64,000 nt of DNA from Mantis religiosa. Lineage: Eukaryota > Arthropoda > Insecta > Mantodea > Mantidae. A program made the translations under genes and the position numbers. Shown here piece after piece: positions 27,366 through 40,918 of this stretch. The stretch is taken from positions 176,968,313-177,032,312 of the forward strand of contig CM060952.1 of NCBI GenBank assembly GCA_030765055.1, read 5' to 3'. Position 1 is the stretch's first letter, and each line of letters starts with the position of its first letter. Below the pieces are notes generated by a model. The model was not told the DNA's origin. It saw only the letters and a list, made by a program, of their open reading frames with translations, and ran no database searches.

Positions 27366-30252
27366 TAAAGTAGGTAATTGTGCTTTTCATTTATATTATG
27401 TAATGTGTTAAGGACAGAGGGAACTGTGGAAAGCACAATGCTTGCGTTTAACTACACACTTTTAAAAAATCAAAATTCATGGGTTTTCTTTGTCACAGGT
27501 CAATGAAATTCATACCATCTAACAAGCAACTATTTCTTAATGGGTTGATAAAGCAAAACATGTAATATAAATTCATAACTTTTCTCAGATGCTTTCTTAG
27601 ATGACGTCAACAAACGAACATTTTATTATTTAGTTACACATAAACGCCATAATTGTTTTCACAAAGAATCCAATTTTTAGGAGAAATAAGGTACTTAGTA
27701 ATGCATAAAATGAGCGTTTTAGAATTTTTATATAGTGAAGTATACAGACAAAAATAATATTGAATTTGATAGCATTACTCTTTCCCTTATAATGCACTGA
27801 TTTTCAATTTTTAAAAATTCAAAATGTTTTACCTGAAAATATCTTTACGGTCATTTTATTAAACATAATGGTTTGCAACACTACAAAAAGTTTCAGACCT
27901 CCAACATAAGTGGTTTCTGAGAAATGTGTACCCAAAGATGTAAAATTGCAACTTGTGGGGAAAATGCAAAAAACTAAAACAACAGGTTTTTCAGCTAACT
28001 TACCAAAAGTTACAACATTCCTGCACCATAATCCTGTACTTTTCTACAAGAGTTTGGATAACAATGACAGCCCTACAATTACAAAACTCTCCTGAGCTTC
28101 CCTGTTATCTACGTAAAAGCTGTTGTCATCATCTGGTTGAATGTGAGACAATTTTTTTTTCTAGAGGATGAAAATTTACTGTAACTAGGAAGGTTAAATA
28201 CACTTTCAATGTCACTGTTTTTTGTGTTTTTACGACAAAACACGGTCTTTCTGAAAACAAAACGCTTTACTCTAACCATATTTATTGCAAAGCTTCAAAT
28301 CACTTTAAATAAATAACACTAAAGTTGATAATTTGAACTGTAAACAAAACTGCAACTATAATCCATATGTACTTCAAATGTAAACAATTCGCCATATTGT
28401 GAGAGCTTTCTGCAAATACACATGGACCCACATCTGTAGCAGAGATACCAAAAACAAGCATAAAATTTACCGCATAGCTCTGCTGCCACAAATCACAAAG
28501 TTATAACAATTTTAATTTCACTGGTTATGTATGTATTTAAAAGGGGGCGTGGACATGGTGACGCCATATTTAAATCACCATTTAAAGGGATTAAATATTA
28601 AGAATACCCATAATGCAATATATCATTGGATTCGTAAAATCTTGCAGATTTTTATAAGACATACAACAAAAATTCGATTTTTTGAGGCATTCACACGTCC
28701 CACTGTCCTTAAAGAAACTTCTGTAGCAGGATTTCTATTCTGCTACTCATGCTATGAGTGAAGACGAAGAAATTTAAACCCTGCGTTGTGAAAATCATGT
28801 TGAAACAGAAGTTTTTGGTGCTGGGGGAATGGTGCGATGTTGAAGATGCTATGATTCCCACGTTGTGGCGACGTATGTAGCAGGATTCGTCCGTTGTTGT
28901 GGGTTTTGATGCCCTGAAGTTGAGACAACATATATAGCAAAATTTGTGCTCGTATCTTGTTTCCCGTCGTTGATCTAACTTCGTCAAAAGTATTATGACT
29001 TGATGAAGATGATCCCCGAAGTTACCAAGAAAATCCTTAATTATGCCTCGGAGAGCTTTTAATATTCTTCTGATATATTCTTACTTACGAGCAACGGAAA
29101 CTCTAAGGTACAAGGGTGGTGACGAGTAAAGAAATCGTTAAAATTTTGTACTTCAATTTCTATAAAAAAAAATCAACATTTTGTTTATTTCTTTTAGCAC
29201 CAAAACCATTACAATTATCACAAAACTTTATACTGTGATCGGAATCAATCTAATACTTCAAAATGAATTAAAACTTAAATATTTTCGAGCAATTTAAACT
29301 GTCTGATCTCTTCGGCGTTCCAGAAAGATACTCCAATTTTCTTTCGATTTCCTCATCAAGATTATTTGACCTTTCGTTACTCTCGCTACCCATATATTAG
29401 TTTTATATGATTGGCCGATTTACTACTACGTCACTACATTACGTAATACAATTATTACTACGGCCAGTTACAAAATTACATATAATTCGACAAAAATTTG
29501 TTTCTTTTTCTTTTATAAATTTATAAATTTTTCAAACCTTTTTAAATATAAATAAAAACAACTTTTACACTTCAGAGTAATTTAAACTGAGTTTAAGAGT
29601 GGGAACATGATCCCAATTACTTTCAAACAACATATTTTTGGAATGAATATTTTAGCACTTTTGGGTATCAATTCCAGTGAAACTAGTGGATTGGGGTTAG
29701 GTATCCCGCATAGGTATTCTTAGTTTAGCTACTCTCCTTAAATTGCAACTTTTGGAAATTACATGTCATAGAATAAAAATGGAGAATATCAATTGCCCTT
29801 AACTCAGCTTAATTCAGAAATTTTGCCGACGTTTCTTTGTATTAGAAAGTATGTTCACTTGGTAGATGAATAAACTACCAATTTCCAGATTGTAATTTTA
29901 TGTTACATAAATTGAAAATTTTACCTGTTTTGTTACGAAGCATTACATCTAACCTGTTTTCAAATTTTGCTGAACAAAATGCCTGTTTTGCACATATATA
30001 TTATAAATGTGTTTCTAGTCCATTTAAATGTTTGATTTAAAAATACGATTTCTCTGTTTAATATGTGATATCGAGTCAACGTTTAACTTTATAAATAGTG
30101 ATGGTAGCTATATTAATAGGTTCGTCGTCAGTGAATCTTCAGCTTATGTGTTCGTAACCATTTTTCTACTGTAAAGTTGAGTTCTCGGAATTGATTAAAA
30201 TTGCGGCGTTTGCAAATTTTCTTTACATTATTGTTTAGTGTCTTTTAAAGTA
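27366..30252. other. Nothing recognised with confidence
   Basis: 28760-29020 has a faint coding look on the plus strand but no assignable domain. Confidence 0.45.
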
Positions 30253-31132
30253 CGAGGGCTGTTCAATAAACAATGATCATAACTTTTTACGGTCATAATA
30301 TTTAGCACTAAAATTCAATCTTATATTCTGTTAGTTTAATGTGAAGCAAACACATCGTAGTAGTTTCATTGTTGGTACTCCTGGTTCCCGCCTATGAGAA
30401 CCAGGAAAGTTCAGAGATGTTCAGTATCGCCTAGCGCAGCAATGGAGGTAACATGCAGTTAAAGTTGGTGTTAGAGGAAGATCCGGAGCTTCTTTCAAAC
30501 GTAATTACTGCTGATGAAACTTGGCTACATAATTTTGATCCTGAGAGTAAACAGCAAAGCTCAGTGTGGAAATCTCCTTCATCATCAACCCCCGAAAAAA
30601 AAGCAAAAGTGGTTGCTTCTGCTGGGAAAGTTATGGTCATCTCATTCTTTGATATTCATGGAATGGCTTATCACCATGTTGTACCTGCAAGCACATCAGT
30701 AACTGGACAATCTACAGGGATGTCCTGAAAACATTGCAAGTACATATCAAAGGAATCACATTTCCATGAAGCAGGCTGGATGCTGCATCACGATAATGCG
30801 CGGCCGCATATTGCCAACGTTGTTGCTGAATATCTTGCAAAAGTGAATGTAAAGTGAATCCCTCACCCTCCCTATAGTCCGGAATATAGCCCTATAGGAC
30901 AATTTTCTATTCCCTAACTCATCAGAAGCAGTGATGAAGGCTGCGGTGGGAATTTTGAAGGATCTCTCAAAAAATTGTTTCCAGCATGTCTTTGAAGACT
31001 GGCAGAAACGTTGGGACAAGTGCATCACGTTCAGGGGAGACTATTTTAAGGAGGACCATCAAAATTATGAGGATGAGTAAAGGTACGTTGTCAAAAAAAA
31101 CGTTGTGATCTTTCTTTAGTTAACAGCCCTCA
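30253..31132 (+). mobile_element. Mariner element, internally deleted copy, 0.88 kb
   Basis: Same family as 21704-22932, with ends CGAGGGCTGTTCAATAAAC and TTAACAGCCCTC flanked by TA. About 365 bp of the transposase N-terminal half is missing: GGAGGTAACA joins directly to TGCAGTTAAAG. The remaining transposase has ADETWLHNFDPES and HHDNARPHIA but is frameshifted. Confidence 0.9.
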
Positions 31133-31134
31133 TA

Positions 31135-31844
31135 AATATGAATTTAACTTGTTATTTTGAAACAGGAAAGCATATAAAAATATTTAGCTTCTAACAGTTT
31201 TTAAACTTAAATTGAGAAAATACTCCTGCAGTTTGAAGTCTTTCTCCACTTTAAACTAAAATTACATTAAATAAAATTTTATGCAATATTATGTCAATCA
31301 TGACACTTATTTTAGGGATATTTACGTGCATGAAGTTTTGAACCCACAAATGTATACACATTAAAGAGATTATTACATCATAAAATGCCTGTTATTAGTT
31401 ATGAATACCATGGGATTTTATGAAATTGGCGTTACAAGTCATTTTGAGGTAAAGGAATCTAGACCATGTACGTATATTTCATGTCTAACAAAACAGGGAG
31501 TTAAACTTAAGAGATGATTGTGTTTAAGTTTACAGATGCCTATATTTTTACAAAGGAGTAGTAGTTTTTAACTATCGGGATAAAGTATAACGTGGTCTCG
31601 ACGTCATCAACCCCATTTACAGTCTTATTGTTGTAACTCTCCCAAACTCCGACACCGTTCTTTACATTATCAATGAACTTTCTCACCCAGCTAGGGCATT
31701 TAGTGGTCTTCCTGAACTGAAGTGAATGATGGAGGGAGTGAGACTGGTGAAATTCAAGAACCCATCGGCCCTTGCATATGACACTAGAGAAACTCGTAGG
31801 AAATCAATGAACTGGCAGTGTAAACAAACATTTAAAATTTTGGA
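31135..31844. other. Nothing recognised
   Basis: AT-rich spacer. Confidence 0.5.
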
Positions 31845-32015
31845 TGCGTAGAGTCAGACTTAAAAAATTCAATGTCCTAGCCGGGATTTGAACTAAGGAT
31901 CTCCTGATCTCCGCCGGTTGCTCTAAACCATTGAGATAGTATGGCCAACATGTCGACATGACATTGAATTCTCCAACTGACCCGTACGTTTCCTTGTAGA
32001 CCACTAGGAGTTCTC
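31845..32015 (-). mobile_element. SINE family E copy, head-to-head partner
   Basis: Reverse copy whose 5' extension meets that of the plus-strand copy at 32030-32225, forming an inverted pair. Confidence 0.72.
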
Positions 32016-32029
32016 ATATACAATGAGAC

Positions 32030-32225
32030 ACGCAGTTCTCAGCTGGAGAATTTAATGTCATGTCGACAAGTTGGCCATAGTAGCTCAGTGGTTTAGAGCA
32101 AGCGGACAGAGATTGGGAATTCCGTGGTTCAAATCCTGGGTATGGCATTGATTTTACAGTCTGGCTCTACTCACCCAAACCTTGCTTACACACGGCTAGT
32201 GTAGAAGAAATGATTATTTCCATTA
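32030..32225 (+). mobile_element. SINE family E copy, head-to-head partner
   Basis: TAGCTCAGTGGTTTAGAGC (A box), GTGGTTCAAATCCTGGG (B box) and a full 3' body. Confidence 0.75.
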
Positions 32226-32349
32226 AAATTATTGTTTATTGTTTCAAATGTGGATTCAGAATAGGGTGTAAATAAAGGAGATGGGGCTCCTCTCAGTGGC
32301 GGCTGAATTATGAATGCACTAGCAGTGCAAGCATTAATTCACACTTATG

Positions 32350-32849
<500 letters not shown>

Positions 32850-34799
32850 GCCTACATAACAATTGGGGCAGGTCGGGGTGTCGGGTAAGTAGTGACGCGC
32901 AGTTCCGCTCAATTATTTGGCAGGGGCGTGACTCCTAGGGTTGTCAGCATCGCTAATAGAATTTGAAGAATATCGATGTCCTCGGCTGCTCTCGGAGTTG
33001 TCCTAATATTTAGGATCAGTGGCAAGGATATCTTGATACAGGGCGTTCTGGGTGGATCAACTAGGGTACTTGGAAAGAAACACAGGCTAATTCTCTTATG
33101 ACGATCGATTGTGTTTCAATTACTCTCGAAATACATGTTAATTAGGCGAACTCTGAATTGTAGGCTTCGCGCGGGCGTAGTTGCACTCCCGTGTCTATAA
33201 CACGAGTCGTCGGATTAGCAACCAGTTACTAACTAGCTTTAATCAAACGTGATTATTTAGCTTACTCGTCCGTTCCTTAAAGAACGCGATATCTGCCTTC
33301 GTGCTGCCGCACGACGATCCCCGATCACCAGCTAGCGACTGAACTTTAGATATCTATTTGTTCCCGGCTAGGCCATATGACACTTCGCTTCCCCCTTCAG
33401 CTCATTATTTTTAATAAGTTGGTCGGTAGAACACATATGGAGTCCCAGTTACGAGAATCTCACTTTAGACCACCTAAGATGTCCCCTTCCTGTCAAACTA
33501 TGTTTGAAACTAAACGCGGTGTGCGAGCCTAAAACTTATGGTTGCGGTCAGCTGTCCTAGGGGAGGAAGAATTCATACCGTTCAGAGCTCGTAACAATCT
33601 CGACACTGCACACACAAGGTATTTGCTCCAATACACGTATACATTCCTTTAACATGCAATTAATTTTCCATCCATTCCTTAACAGCCAATCAATCAACTC
33701 GAGGAAGAGAGTACCGTTTCACAATTGAATAGGGATATCCGACAGTGAATAATAATAGTAGTTGAAATAATGCTCAGTTATACGATGCAACAAATACTCC
33801 ATAACCGCAACTGAGCTTTCTCATTGCATATTGACCGACACAAGCGCCATCTACAATGATAACAGGTTACTAATCAGCTGCGTCGGAATTGAAAGTCAAG
33901 CCAATTTTTTTTCCTCAAGAAAATATGGGGCAACCGTCAAATTTACAAATAAACTACCGAGCAGCATAAGGTGCTCGTGTACGTACATTAATATTTCTAC
34001 ACACGTGAATTTAATCAACCACACCTTTTTCTGACCAACATTTATGATACCAAACTAAATGCATATAATGCGGAATGAACCTGTTTTTACTTTACATTCA
34101 AAGAACATCTATTCTGTCATATTTAATTCTTAGGTGGTTAACCGTCAACTTTTTATTATATATTTATATAGGTTGAACATGTCCTCTAATACAATGTAGA
34201 ACTTTATTCGTGTTAGATAAATAACCACATCGCAATACACATGGACTCATTTAGCTCTCTTTTCCAACAGAAAATCATATTCTTCTTTTAATCAACTGCT
34301 AGCTGTTGGAAATGCAGATAACCTTAAAAATGTTAAGTAAGAACAAATGGAAATGATGACATAGAATATTACTCTCAGTGTAAATGCCATTGCTGCTTTA
34401 CATCTGTTGCCAAGAATAAAGTGTCACAATTTTCCCTATCTTTTGTCGCACCACTGCCGTTCAAGTCCAAAGTCACTGTGGAAAAATATGTCATTTAGTG
34501 CCAAACTCGAATTTGCACGGATACACAGAATAGTAACATATGTAGCAAACTGATTATTTGTAGTCATTTCCCTTAGCTTGTCATTTTTTTTCTTTTTAAG
34601 GCAAGACATTTCATTTGTTCTAGAACATTAATACGCATTACTGCATTAGATGGACACAATTAATTTAAGATGCCATTTCTTCCTCACTCTTTTAAATTAA
34701 TAAAACAAGCATTAGTTTTAGCAGCTACATAGTCGCAGAGATGAGGGGCAGGCTCTCAGAGTAGATTAGGATTTCACTACGTAGGGGATGCTGTACGTA
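32850..34799. other. Nothing recognised
   Basis: 32860-33600 is less AT-rich than its surroundings and may be an unclassified repeat; no domain seen. Confidence 0.4.
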
Positions 34800-35360
34800 G
34801 GTAACCATGCTGGGCCCACTGTGCCTATGCCCCAAGTAGGGCACCCCAGGAGGAAGGATGAGGCGAGAGGAGATGTAGGTCGCCCGACATAAGGAGCCAC
34901 GGCAGTGCAGAGGACAGGGTCCCTATAGTTTGCTTAGATAGAGACTTCCACCAACAGGCCAGGGCAAAGGACACGCTCCCATACTGCGTGACGACAACGA
35001 GCCCAGCAGCCGAGTCGCAAAGGCCCCTGGCTGGTGGCCCCGAAATGATCCCGCAGAGGCACGGATACCGGTAACCCACCTACCGGAGGGGGAAGTAGCT
35101 TTTCTCAGAGCATATCGTCCTACAATGCACCGCCGAAGCACCCGCCGACACTTCTACCTTAAAAGAGACCACCAGTGAGACATATGAAATGATAATGGAG
35201 ATGAAATGGAGGGACAGGAAGTTCGGAGGATGTAATTAACCTACCCAGCATTCGCCTAACGACCCGGGGCAACCCCCCAAAATACCAAGGGGTCAGTTAG
35301 GTCAGCCACGGGAATCGAATCCGGGCCTCCCGAATGCAGGCCACAGACGAAACTTCCTGC
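34800..35360 (-). mobile_element. SINE family C copy
   Basis: Reverse copy: GAATCGAATCCGGGCCTCCC box on the right, CACCCGCCGACACTT block at about 35140, and a long 3' part with GGGGCACCCCAGGAGGAAGG-type sequence shared with 62690. Confidence 0.72.
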
Positions 35361-36624
35361 GCCCTCCCTCTCGGTTCGCAGAGTAGAACAGGCAAAGGTC
35401 TAAATGAAAGTGATGATTTTGGTGATAAATGGTGATGGTACACATCTTGTCAACTACTTTGCACAGTTTATTTTTAAAATTCACTGCTAAACTATATGTA
35501 TAAAGCTAACTGGTGATACCTTCCACCGAGATAATACTTCTAGCCGCAACCTTTGTCTTCAGTTACGTGCAGTGAGCCTTATGACTATAATAAGTTACGC
35601 AGCAGATACCATTGTGACGACTTTTGTTGCACAGGTGTATTTCATTAAGTGGCCTACGCAAAGACCCGGGCACATTTAACATCAAGTAATGCGATGCATT
35701 TGTGCAAATTAGACTTGTTATGAGCTATGCACGTATCTTTCAATTTATCTGAATCAACGGGGTACCCCTCCAAGTGGCCAAGTGTAATTTAAGAAAGAAG
35801 CAGTGGGTGGAAATGAGTAGGATTATTCAAAACGGCATGAAGACCTCTCTAGCCTTTTTAATACTTGAGACGAAATGGAAAATATATGAGAAGAACAACC
35901 AAACCTTTTAAAATATTTTAATGTAACTTTAAATCTATAGTAGAATATAATAGGAAAGGTCAGGAGCACCAACAGTAAAGCAAAATAATCCAAAAATGCG
36001 AACAGAATATTCTAACCCAAGGAGAGGGCAGGTAATACAATGAGTTGCAGCTATTGTGCAATTTGCATAATTATATTCCGGACAATTGATACAAGCAAAA
36101 CCAAAACAAATTATTAAATATGCAGAGTTCCAGATAGAACCACATGTAACTATGAAATAAATAATGAACTTTCTGAGAGTTTTAAAAGCTATTTATGAGA
36201 TAAATGACGAAATGAACGAAAATCTAACTATCAAAGCAGAAATAAAAATACGATTATATATTACTATAACTCGATCAGATATAATATAACAATATTAAAA
36301 TTAATTATATCAGTATAATGTAATGCTGAGCGTGATAATCATGAAAAATTCTTAATCATTCACATTAACCATTACACGTGACACAGTTTAATAGGGAGAG
36401 TTTTAGCCCATGCCAGAAAATAGCCTTTTATCACATCTCTGATCATAATTATCATGTTCAAGTACTAGGCGAATACTAGGGTGCTGAGTTTCGTACCTTG
36501 ATGTGCTTTTCATCATTTGCCGTTACTCCATTTGCTTATATCTGTCACGTATGTTTACAAGTCTTGGTGTATGGCAGTACCTGACAGATGGTGCGAATGC
36601 TTGCTCATTGTAAATGTTGAGTCA
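35361..36624. other. Nothing recognised
   Basis: AT-rich, no motifs. Confidence 0.5.
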
Positions 36625-36715
36625 GCCTCATTGGAGTAAGTGGTAGCTTATCTGCCTCACATTCAAAAGGCCCCGAGTTTGAACCTCGTACAGGGCGAGC
36701 TATCTGGATTGGTGA
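36625..36715 (+). mobile_element. SINE family B, 5' fragment
   Basis: tRNA-like head only (GGCCCCGAGTTTGAACCTCG box), next to an opposite-strand full copy. Confidence 0.65.
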
Positions 36716-36764
36716 TTAGGAAACAAACTCATGGATATATCCTTGTATGCAGTTTTTGTTTGTT

Positions 36765-37001
36765 TGTAATTTTACGTCCTCCAACGTTAAGTCATATCGG
36801 ACGGTGAATCAAATGGGTGAAATGATGCTCAAATGTGTCCAGGGTCCATGGAGCTTAGAGCTAACCGACATTCGTCTTTAAGAATAAGGGAAAACCCCGG
36901 AAGACACCTTATTCAGATAACTCACCCTGACCGAGATGCGAACTCGGGACCTCTTGAACGTGAGGTAAACACGCTGCCATCTACGCTAAATAGGCGGGCT
37001 T
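36765..37001 (-). mobile_element. SINE family B copy
   Basis: Full-length reverse copy with the conserved GTAATTTTACGTCCTCCAAC end and CGGGCCTATTT-side head. Confidence 0.82.
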
Positions 37002-37330
37002 GTATACCAATGATGTTATAATTATACAAAATAACATAGAGAACCTTTAGCGATCAGTGCACAGGTTATATCAATTAGGCAAGTAATATAACTTAAAGTA
37101 TGTGCAAATAAAAAGAAAGTAGTGGCACACAATGACAAATATGCTGTCAGATCGAAAATATGTAGTGAAGGAATATGCTTAGCCCAAGTCCCCCCCCCCC
37201 CCCGCTGTAAATATGCAGGATGTCACATAAGTGATACTGTGGGTAAACATACATAAAATTAATACATGTCAACACCTTTGTGGAACAATAAACAGAACGA
37301 AGAGAAACAAATCTGAAATTCTAAAAGAAA
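37002..37330. other. Nothing recognised
   Basis: Contains only a C-run near 37190-37204. Confidence 0.5.
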
Positions 37331-37450
37331 ATGGCTGTACCATTTCTCATGTATTGTAGTGAATCATGGATTTTAAGACAGAACAATAAAAGAAAGTTTC
37401 AAGCTGCTGAAATGCGATTTTTAAGGAAGGTGAAAGGTTGTACAAGGAGG
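37331..37450 (+). pseudogene. RTE-like non-LTR fragment
   Basis: MAVPFLMYCSESWILRQNNK then AAEMRFLRKVKGCTRR corresponds to the YGSETW...MKFLRSVKGCT region of the other copies. It ends where a SINE A fragment begins. Confidence 0.72.
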
Positions 37451-37461
37451 TTGATGCCATC

Positions 37462-37566
37462 CCTGTTAGGCCCAGGTGACCGCAAAGTGAGATTTGTGGT
37501 GGTCATCACGGCGCTGGGTGGGTTTTCTTCGGGATCTCCGGTTTCCCCCACCATCTTATACTGGTG
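37462..37566 (+). mobile_element. SINE family A, 5'-truncated fragment
   Basis: Matches the SINE A body (GTGACCGCAAAGTGAGATTTGTGG, then the GGCGCTGGG and TCCGGTTTCCCCC blocks) but lacks the tRNA head; it follows an RTE-like fragment. Confidence 0.75.
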
Positions 37567-38636
37567 CAGAAATTAAACAGGCAATACCAATACATAAATT
37601 TTATAGCAAAGCACGTGATTCCAAGTGTAAAGAGAGCCGGGAAAATGGACGCTTACTCTCACAAGAATTTTCCTTGTGTTGAGCCGACAAAGGGGCATTT
37701 TTCGAGAATCGCACAAGGCTAGACCTAAGCGACAACTTGTTGCTCGTCGATGCATTGGTCTGCAAATGATACGTGATGTAGCGAATAGACGCCGGGATTT
37801 AAGCTACGCTTTGAACGCATGATGCCGCATTAATTACATACAGCTTGAGTAAGAGAAAGTTGCATGGAATACACGCCTCAGAAGCTGAAAATTGTGAAGA
37901 AATTTAAGAGTAGGGAGAAAACACAAACTATAGGGAACGAGTAACGAGTTACATGACCCCTAAAGTGTCCAAAATTCGGTGAAAGTAAGGAAAAATTTCT
38001 GTAAAGGCGACGTCTGATATTTGCTAGGTAACACATACTGTTTTGGCGAGTCAAAAGAGCAACATATACTGAAACTTCATCAAAGTCCGTGTTCACGAAT
38101 GGACGGAGCAACACATTTTAGGTGGTTATCGTGTTAGGTGGTTAGCGAGTGAGTGAAACAGCACACGTTAAAACATCGTCAAGATTTTATGAAACTCTGT
38201 TGTTGTATAATCCTCCGGAAATACTCTATTGCGTGGAGTAATGCCCTCGCGACGTCCAGAAATGACAACGCGTACACGACTACATACATCACTCGGCGCG
38301 TCCTAGAAATTTACAAGTTTACTCGCGACTGTGTTTCAAACTAGCAGTTATGTCACGTGCACGGCAAGGGAGAAATCCTACAGTGACGAGTGGAGAGGGC
38401 GACTTGTAAATATAAACTTGCCATTCAACGGTCGTGGTGTCTTCTGTGTGATGATACCCTGTCAGGACGCACCCACTCCCTGAAACCCAAAAGAGAGAAT
38501 CCATGCTGGCCTACCCTGAGAAAAAAAAAAAAAAAAAAAAAAAAAAAACCGACCTGTTGTAAACCTCCCATCCGTAGCCCCACCCGTCAAATATCCTATC
38601 ATATGAGTTTTAGAGTGCCGGGAGGGCTAAACGAGG
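37562..38636 (+). repeat. Unidentified 1.1-kb dispersed repeat G, copy 2
   Basis: Direct-orientation partner of 1197-2330, with an internal A26-type run (38521-38546) absent from copy 1, and interrupted at its end by a SINE A. Confidence 0.82.
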
Positions 38637-38638
38637 TA

Positions 38639-38883
38639 TGGCCGCGCCGTGTCTCAGTGGTTAGACCGCTTGGCTCCCACCAAGGCGGCCCGGGTTCGAT
38701 CTCAGGCGACCGCAAAGTGAGATTTGTGGTGGACAACACGGCGCTGGGGCGGGTTTTCTCCGGGACCTCCGGTTTCCCCCGCCATCTCATTCCACCGGTG
38801 CTCCATCTTCATCTCATGTATCATCAGTGTCACCACCTGCGGTGCCGTATGTAGTAAAAGCGGGCGTTAAACACTACACGTTT
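38639..38883 (+). mobile_element. SINE family A copy inserted in the 1.1-kb repeat G
   Basis: tRNA-like head with GTCTCAGTGGTTAGACCGC and GGGTTCGATC, the same body as 3988-4239 and a similar 3' end. It interrupts repeat G, which resumes at about 38905. Confidence 0.85.
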
Positions 38884-39439
38884 ATTCATATTTTAACCAG
38901 GTGTCTAACGAGCAAGTATAGCCTCAAGGGATAAAATAACCGTTGTGGGTATACGTAAGACATTTGAGTTATATGAAAAAAATAATGACATAATAAACAA
39001 AACTGGAAGGAAAATATCTGGACAATTGTAGATGGACAATAGAAGATTATCATATATGTTAAACTAGAAGAACACAAAGCATGAGCAATATTAATACAAA
39101 AGTTTTGTAAGATCCCCATATATTTTATGGATCATATATAATTACAAACCGAGAGGCAATAGGAGCATTCTAGCAAGAGGTGGGACTATGAATGAGGTCG
39201 GAATAGCCTTTTGGAGCAATTCCTGAGAATGCTGTAAACTACAGGATCACTGTATGGTAATATGTCTTGTAGATGTTTCTGTACATGTGGTGCTAATAGC
39301 TATAATACTACTATTAAATGTTACTAAGATAACAAAATATGAGGCACGACCACCCGAAATTTGAGTCCTGTGTTAAACAATATTTCTTATAGAAATATCT
39401 CATCTATGCTATCGCTAACTACTTATATGTAATGACGTT
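38884..39439. other. Tail of repeat G, then nothing recognised
   Basis: 38905-38935 resumes repeat G after the SINE; the rest has no signal until the Helitron relic. Confidence 0.45.
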
Positions 39440-40226
39440 TGTTAGTCTCACAAATACTCGAGAATGGCTGAACCAATTTGCCTAATTTTGGCTTTGAAAT
39501 ATTTGTGTAAGTCAAAGGAAGGTTTAGAAGGTGACAAAAATTCTGAGGTGATAATGGAGAAGGTTAGTAACTAATTAAAGCAAACTCTTAAGGAACACAC
39601 CTTATTTTCGACAGCAAATGCATTGCCAAGTACAAGGATTTTCACTCTTTGCCAAAGTCTTCAAAGCTATAACACTATAAATATTTTACCACAGACAAAT
39701 GTCAAATATTGATGAATTCTTGCATACTTTCTTTATAATTTGTGTCTGTGAATTCCAGAATGTGAAAGAGTTGACACAGAATTAACTGAATTCCTTTGTG
39801 ACTTTGTGTAGCTCGCGGTAATATTTTTGCTATGCCAAGGAGAAGACTTAGGTCGTAGAAATCAGTCAAATATGCAATGAGCTACGTCATGTGCTGTTAG
39901 CGCAGATGAGCAGCGAGATGCAGCTAATACTAATATTCGTGTTCGTATGTCAGAATTGCGTTCTAGAGTATCTGTTTCTTCCGGGGAGGATTTTTTCGTG
40001 CAAATCAGTTGACACAGCTATATACCAGGATGACGTAGTCAACTATCCCACAGAGTGTTGAAATTCATTAGAATGGCCTGGATTCCCAACTCACAGTTGC
40101 AAATTAAATGTTGGATCGGCTGTGATCGACTGTGCAATGGAACGAGACTACTGTTAAAAAGATAATGAATTACGTTATTGAGGCAATAATTATCAAGGGG
40201 AAGTACAAAGGAGAGGATATTCCCGT
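39440..40226 (+). mobile_element. Helitron relic (Rep/helicase gene fragments)
   Basis: At 39898-39985 the plus strand reads RDAANTNIRVRMSELRSR-like sequence, as in the N-terminal region of insect Helitron proteins. At 40029-40226 it reads DDVVNYPTE, then PGFPTH, KLNVG, LCNGTRLLLK (frame change) and VIEAIIIKGKYKGED, which is the C-terminal helicase region of Helitrons, with stops and a deletion. The gene middle is missing. The repeat F copy begins directly where this match stops. Outer ends were not located. Confidence 0.72.
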
Positions 40227-40832
40227 AGGGGAGAGGATCCGTCCCCTTCAGCTGCCGTGGTGCGGGCGCTGCGGACCCTTAGCACTCGTGCTACCTCTGA
40301 CGTTACTAGAGGAACCTCGGGCCGAACATCTGAGCCCCTCCTTCGGGAGCTGTTCGGATTGGGATGGTCTCGAGGGGGCAGTGGTTCCCGATACCCGTGG
40401 TAATCGGGTACGTCTAAGGACGAGGTTGAGGGAAGCAATCAATTCTCCCGGGTACTAGCCTGCAAAGCTAGTAGAAATCGTGCTAGATCGCCAGGCGGCC
40501 CCACCGAGGTCAAATCGGTAGCCTTCATCTTTGGTGTTCGTGCGCGTAAGTGGCGTATCCACTTCCATCCCGTCTTGTATCCTTGGACCAGATGGGGGGG
40601 CTTGTTTGTAACCCAGGTCTTGTCCTACGGAAAGCCCCATGGAGGAAGCCGAGCGCCCTTTGGGACAGCTCGGATAAGTCCCTGGTTGAAAGAGGCCCGG
40701 GTCTTTTTCCTACGGGTTCAAGACTAAAGGGAGTAAAACCTCTGGACTCAAAGGAGAGGACATCTTGATCCCGCATGTGCCAATTATTCCAGCGGGCCTA
40801 CCTTTTGATTTTAAGCGTCTAAAGGTTCCAGT
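40222..40832 (+). repeat. GC-rich dispersed repeat (family F), copy left of the Polinton
   Basis: Starts near GGATCCGTCCCCTTCAGCTG and matches the reverse complement of about 61158-61692 with obvious divergence (blocks include GGTGCGGGCGCTGCGGA, CCAGGCGGCCCCACCGA and CGTATCCACTTCCATC). It abuts a Helitron relic and ends about 80 bp outside the Polinton target duplication, so it is not part of the TIR. Family not recognised. Confidence 0.75.
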
Positions 40833-40918
40833 GTAATAGTTATAATGTTCATAAGAGATTGATATACTTATGTAAACAGGATAAAACCTGAAATGCATAT
40901 AATACATTATACATTTGT

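Noticed and set aside
28709..29020. Weak coding-like stretch (VGFDALKLRQHI and neighbours), possibly a transposase remnant
   Set aside because: No domain motif could be matched; signal too weak to name.
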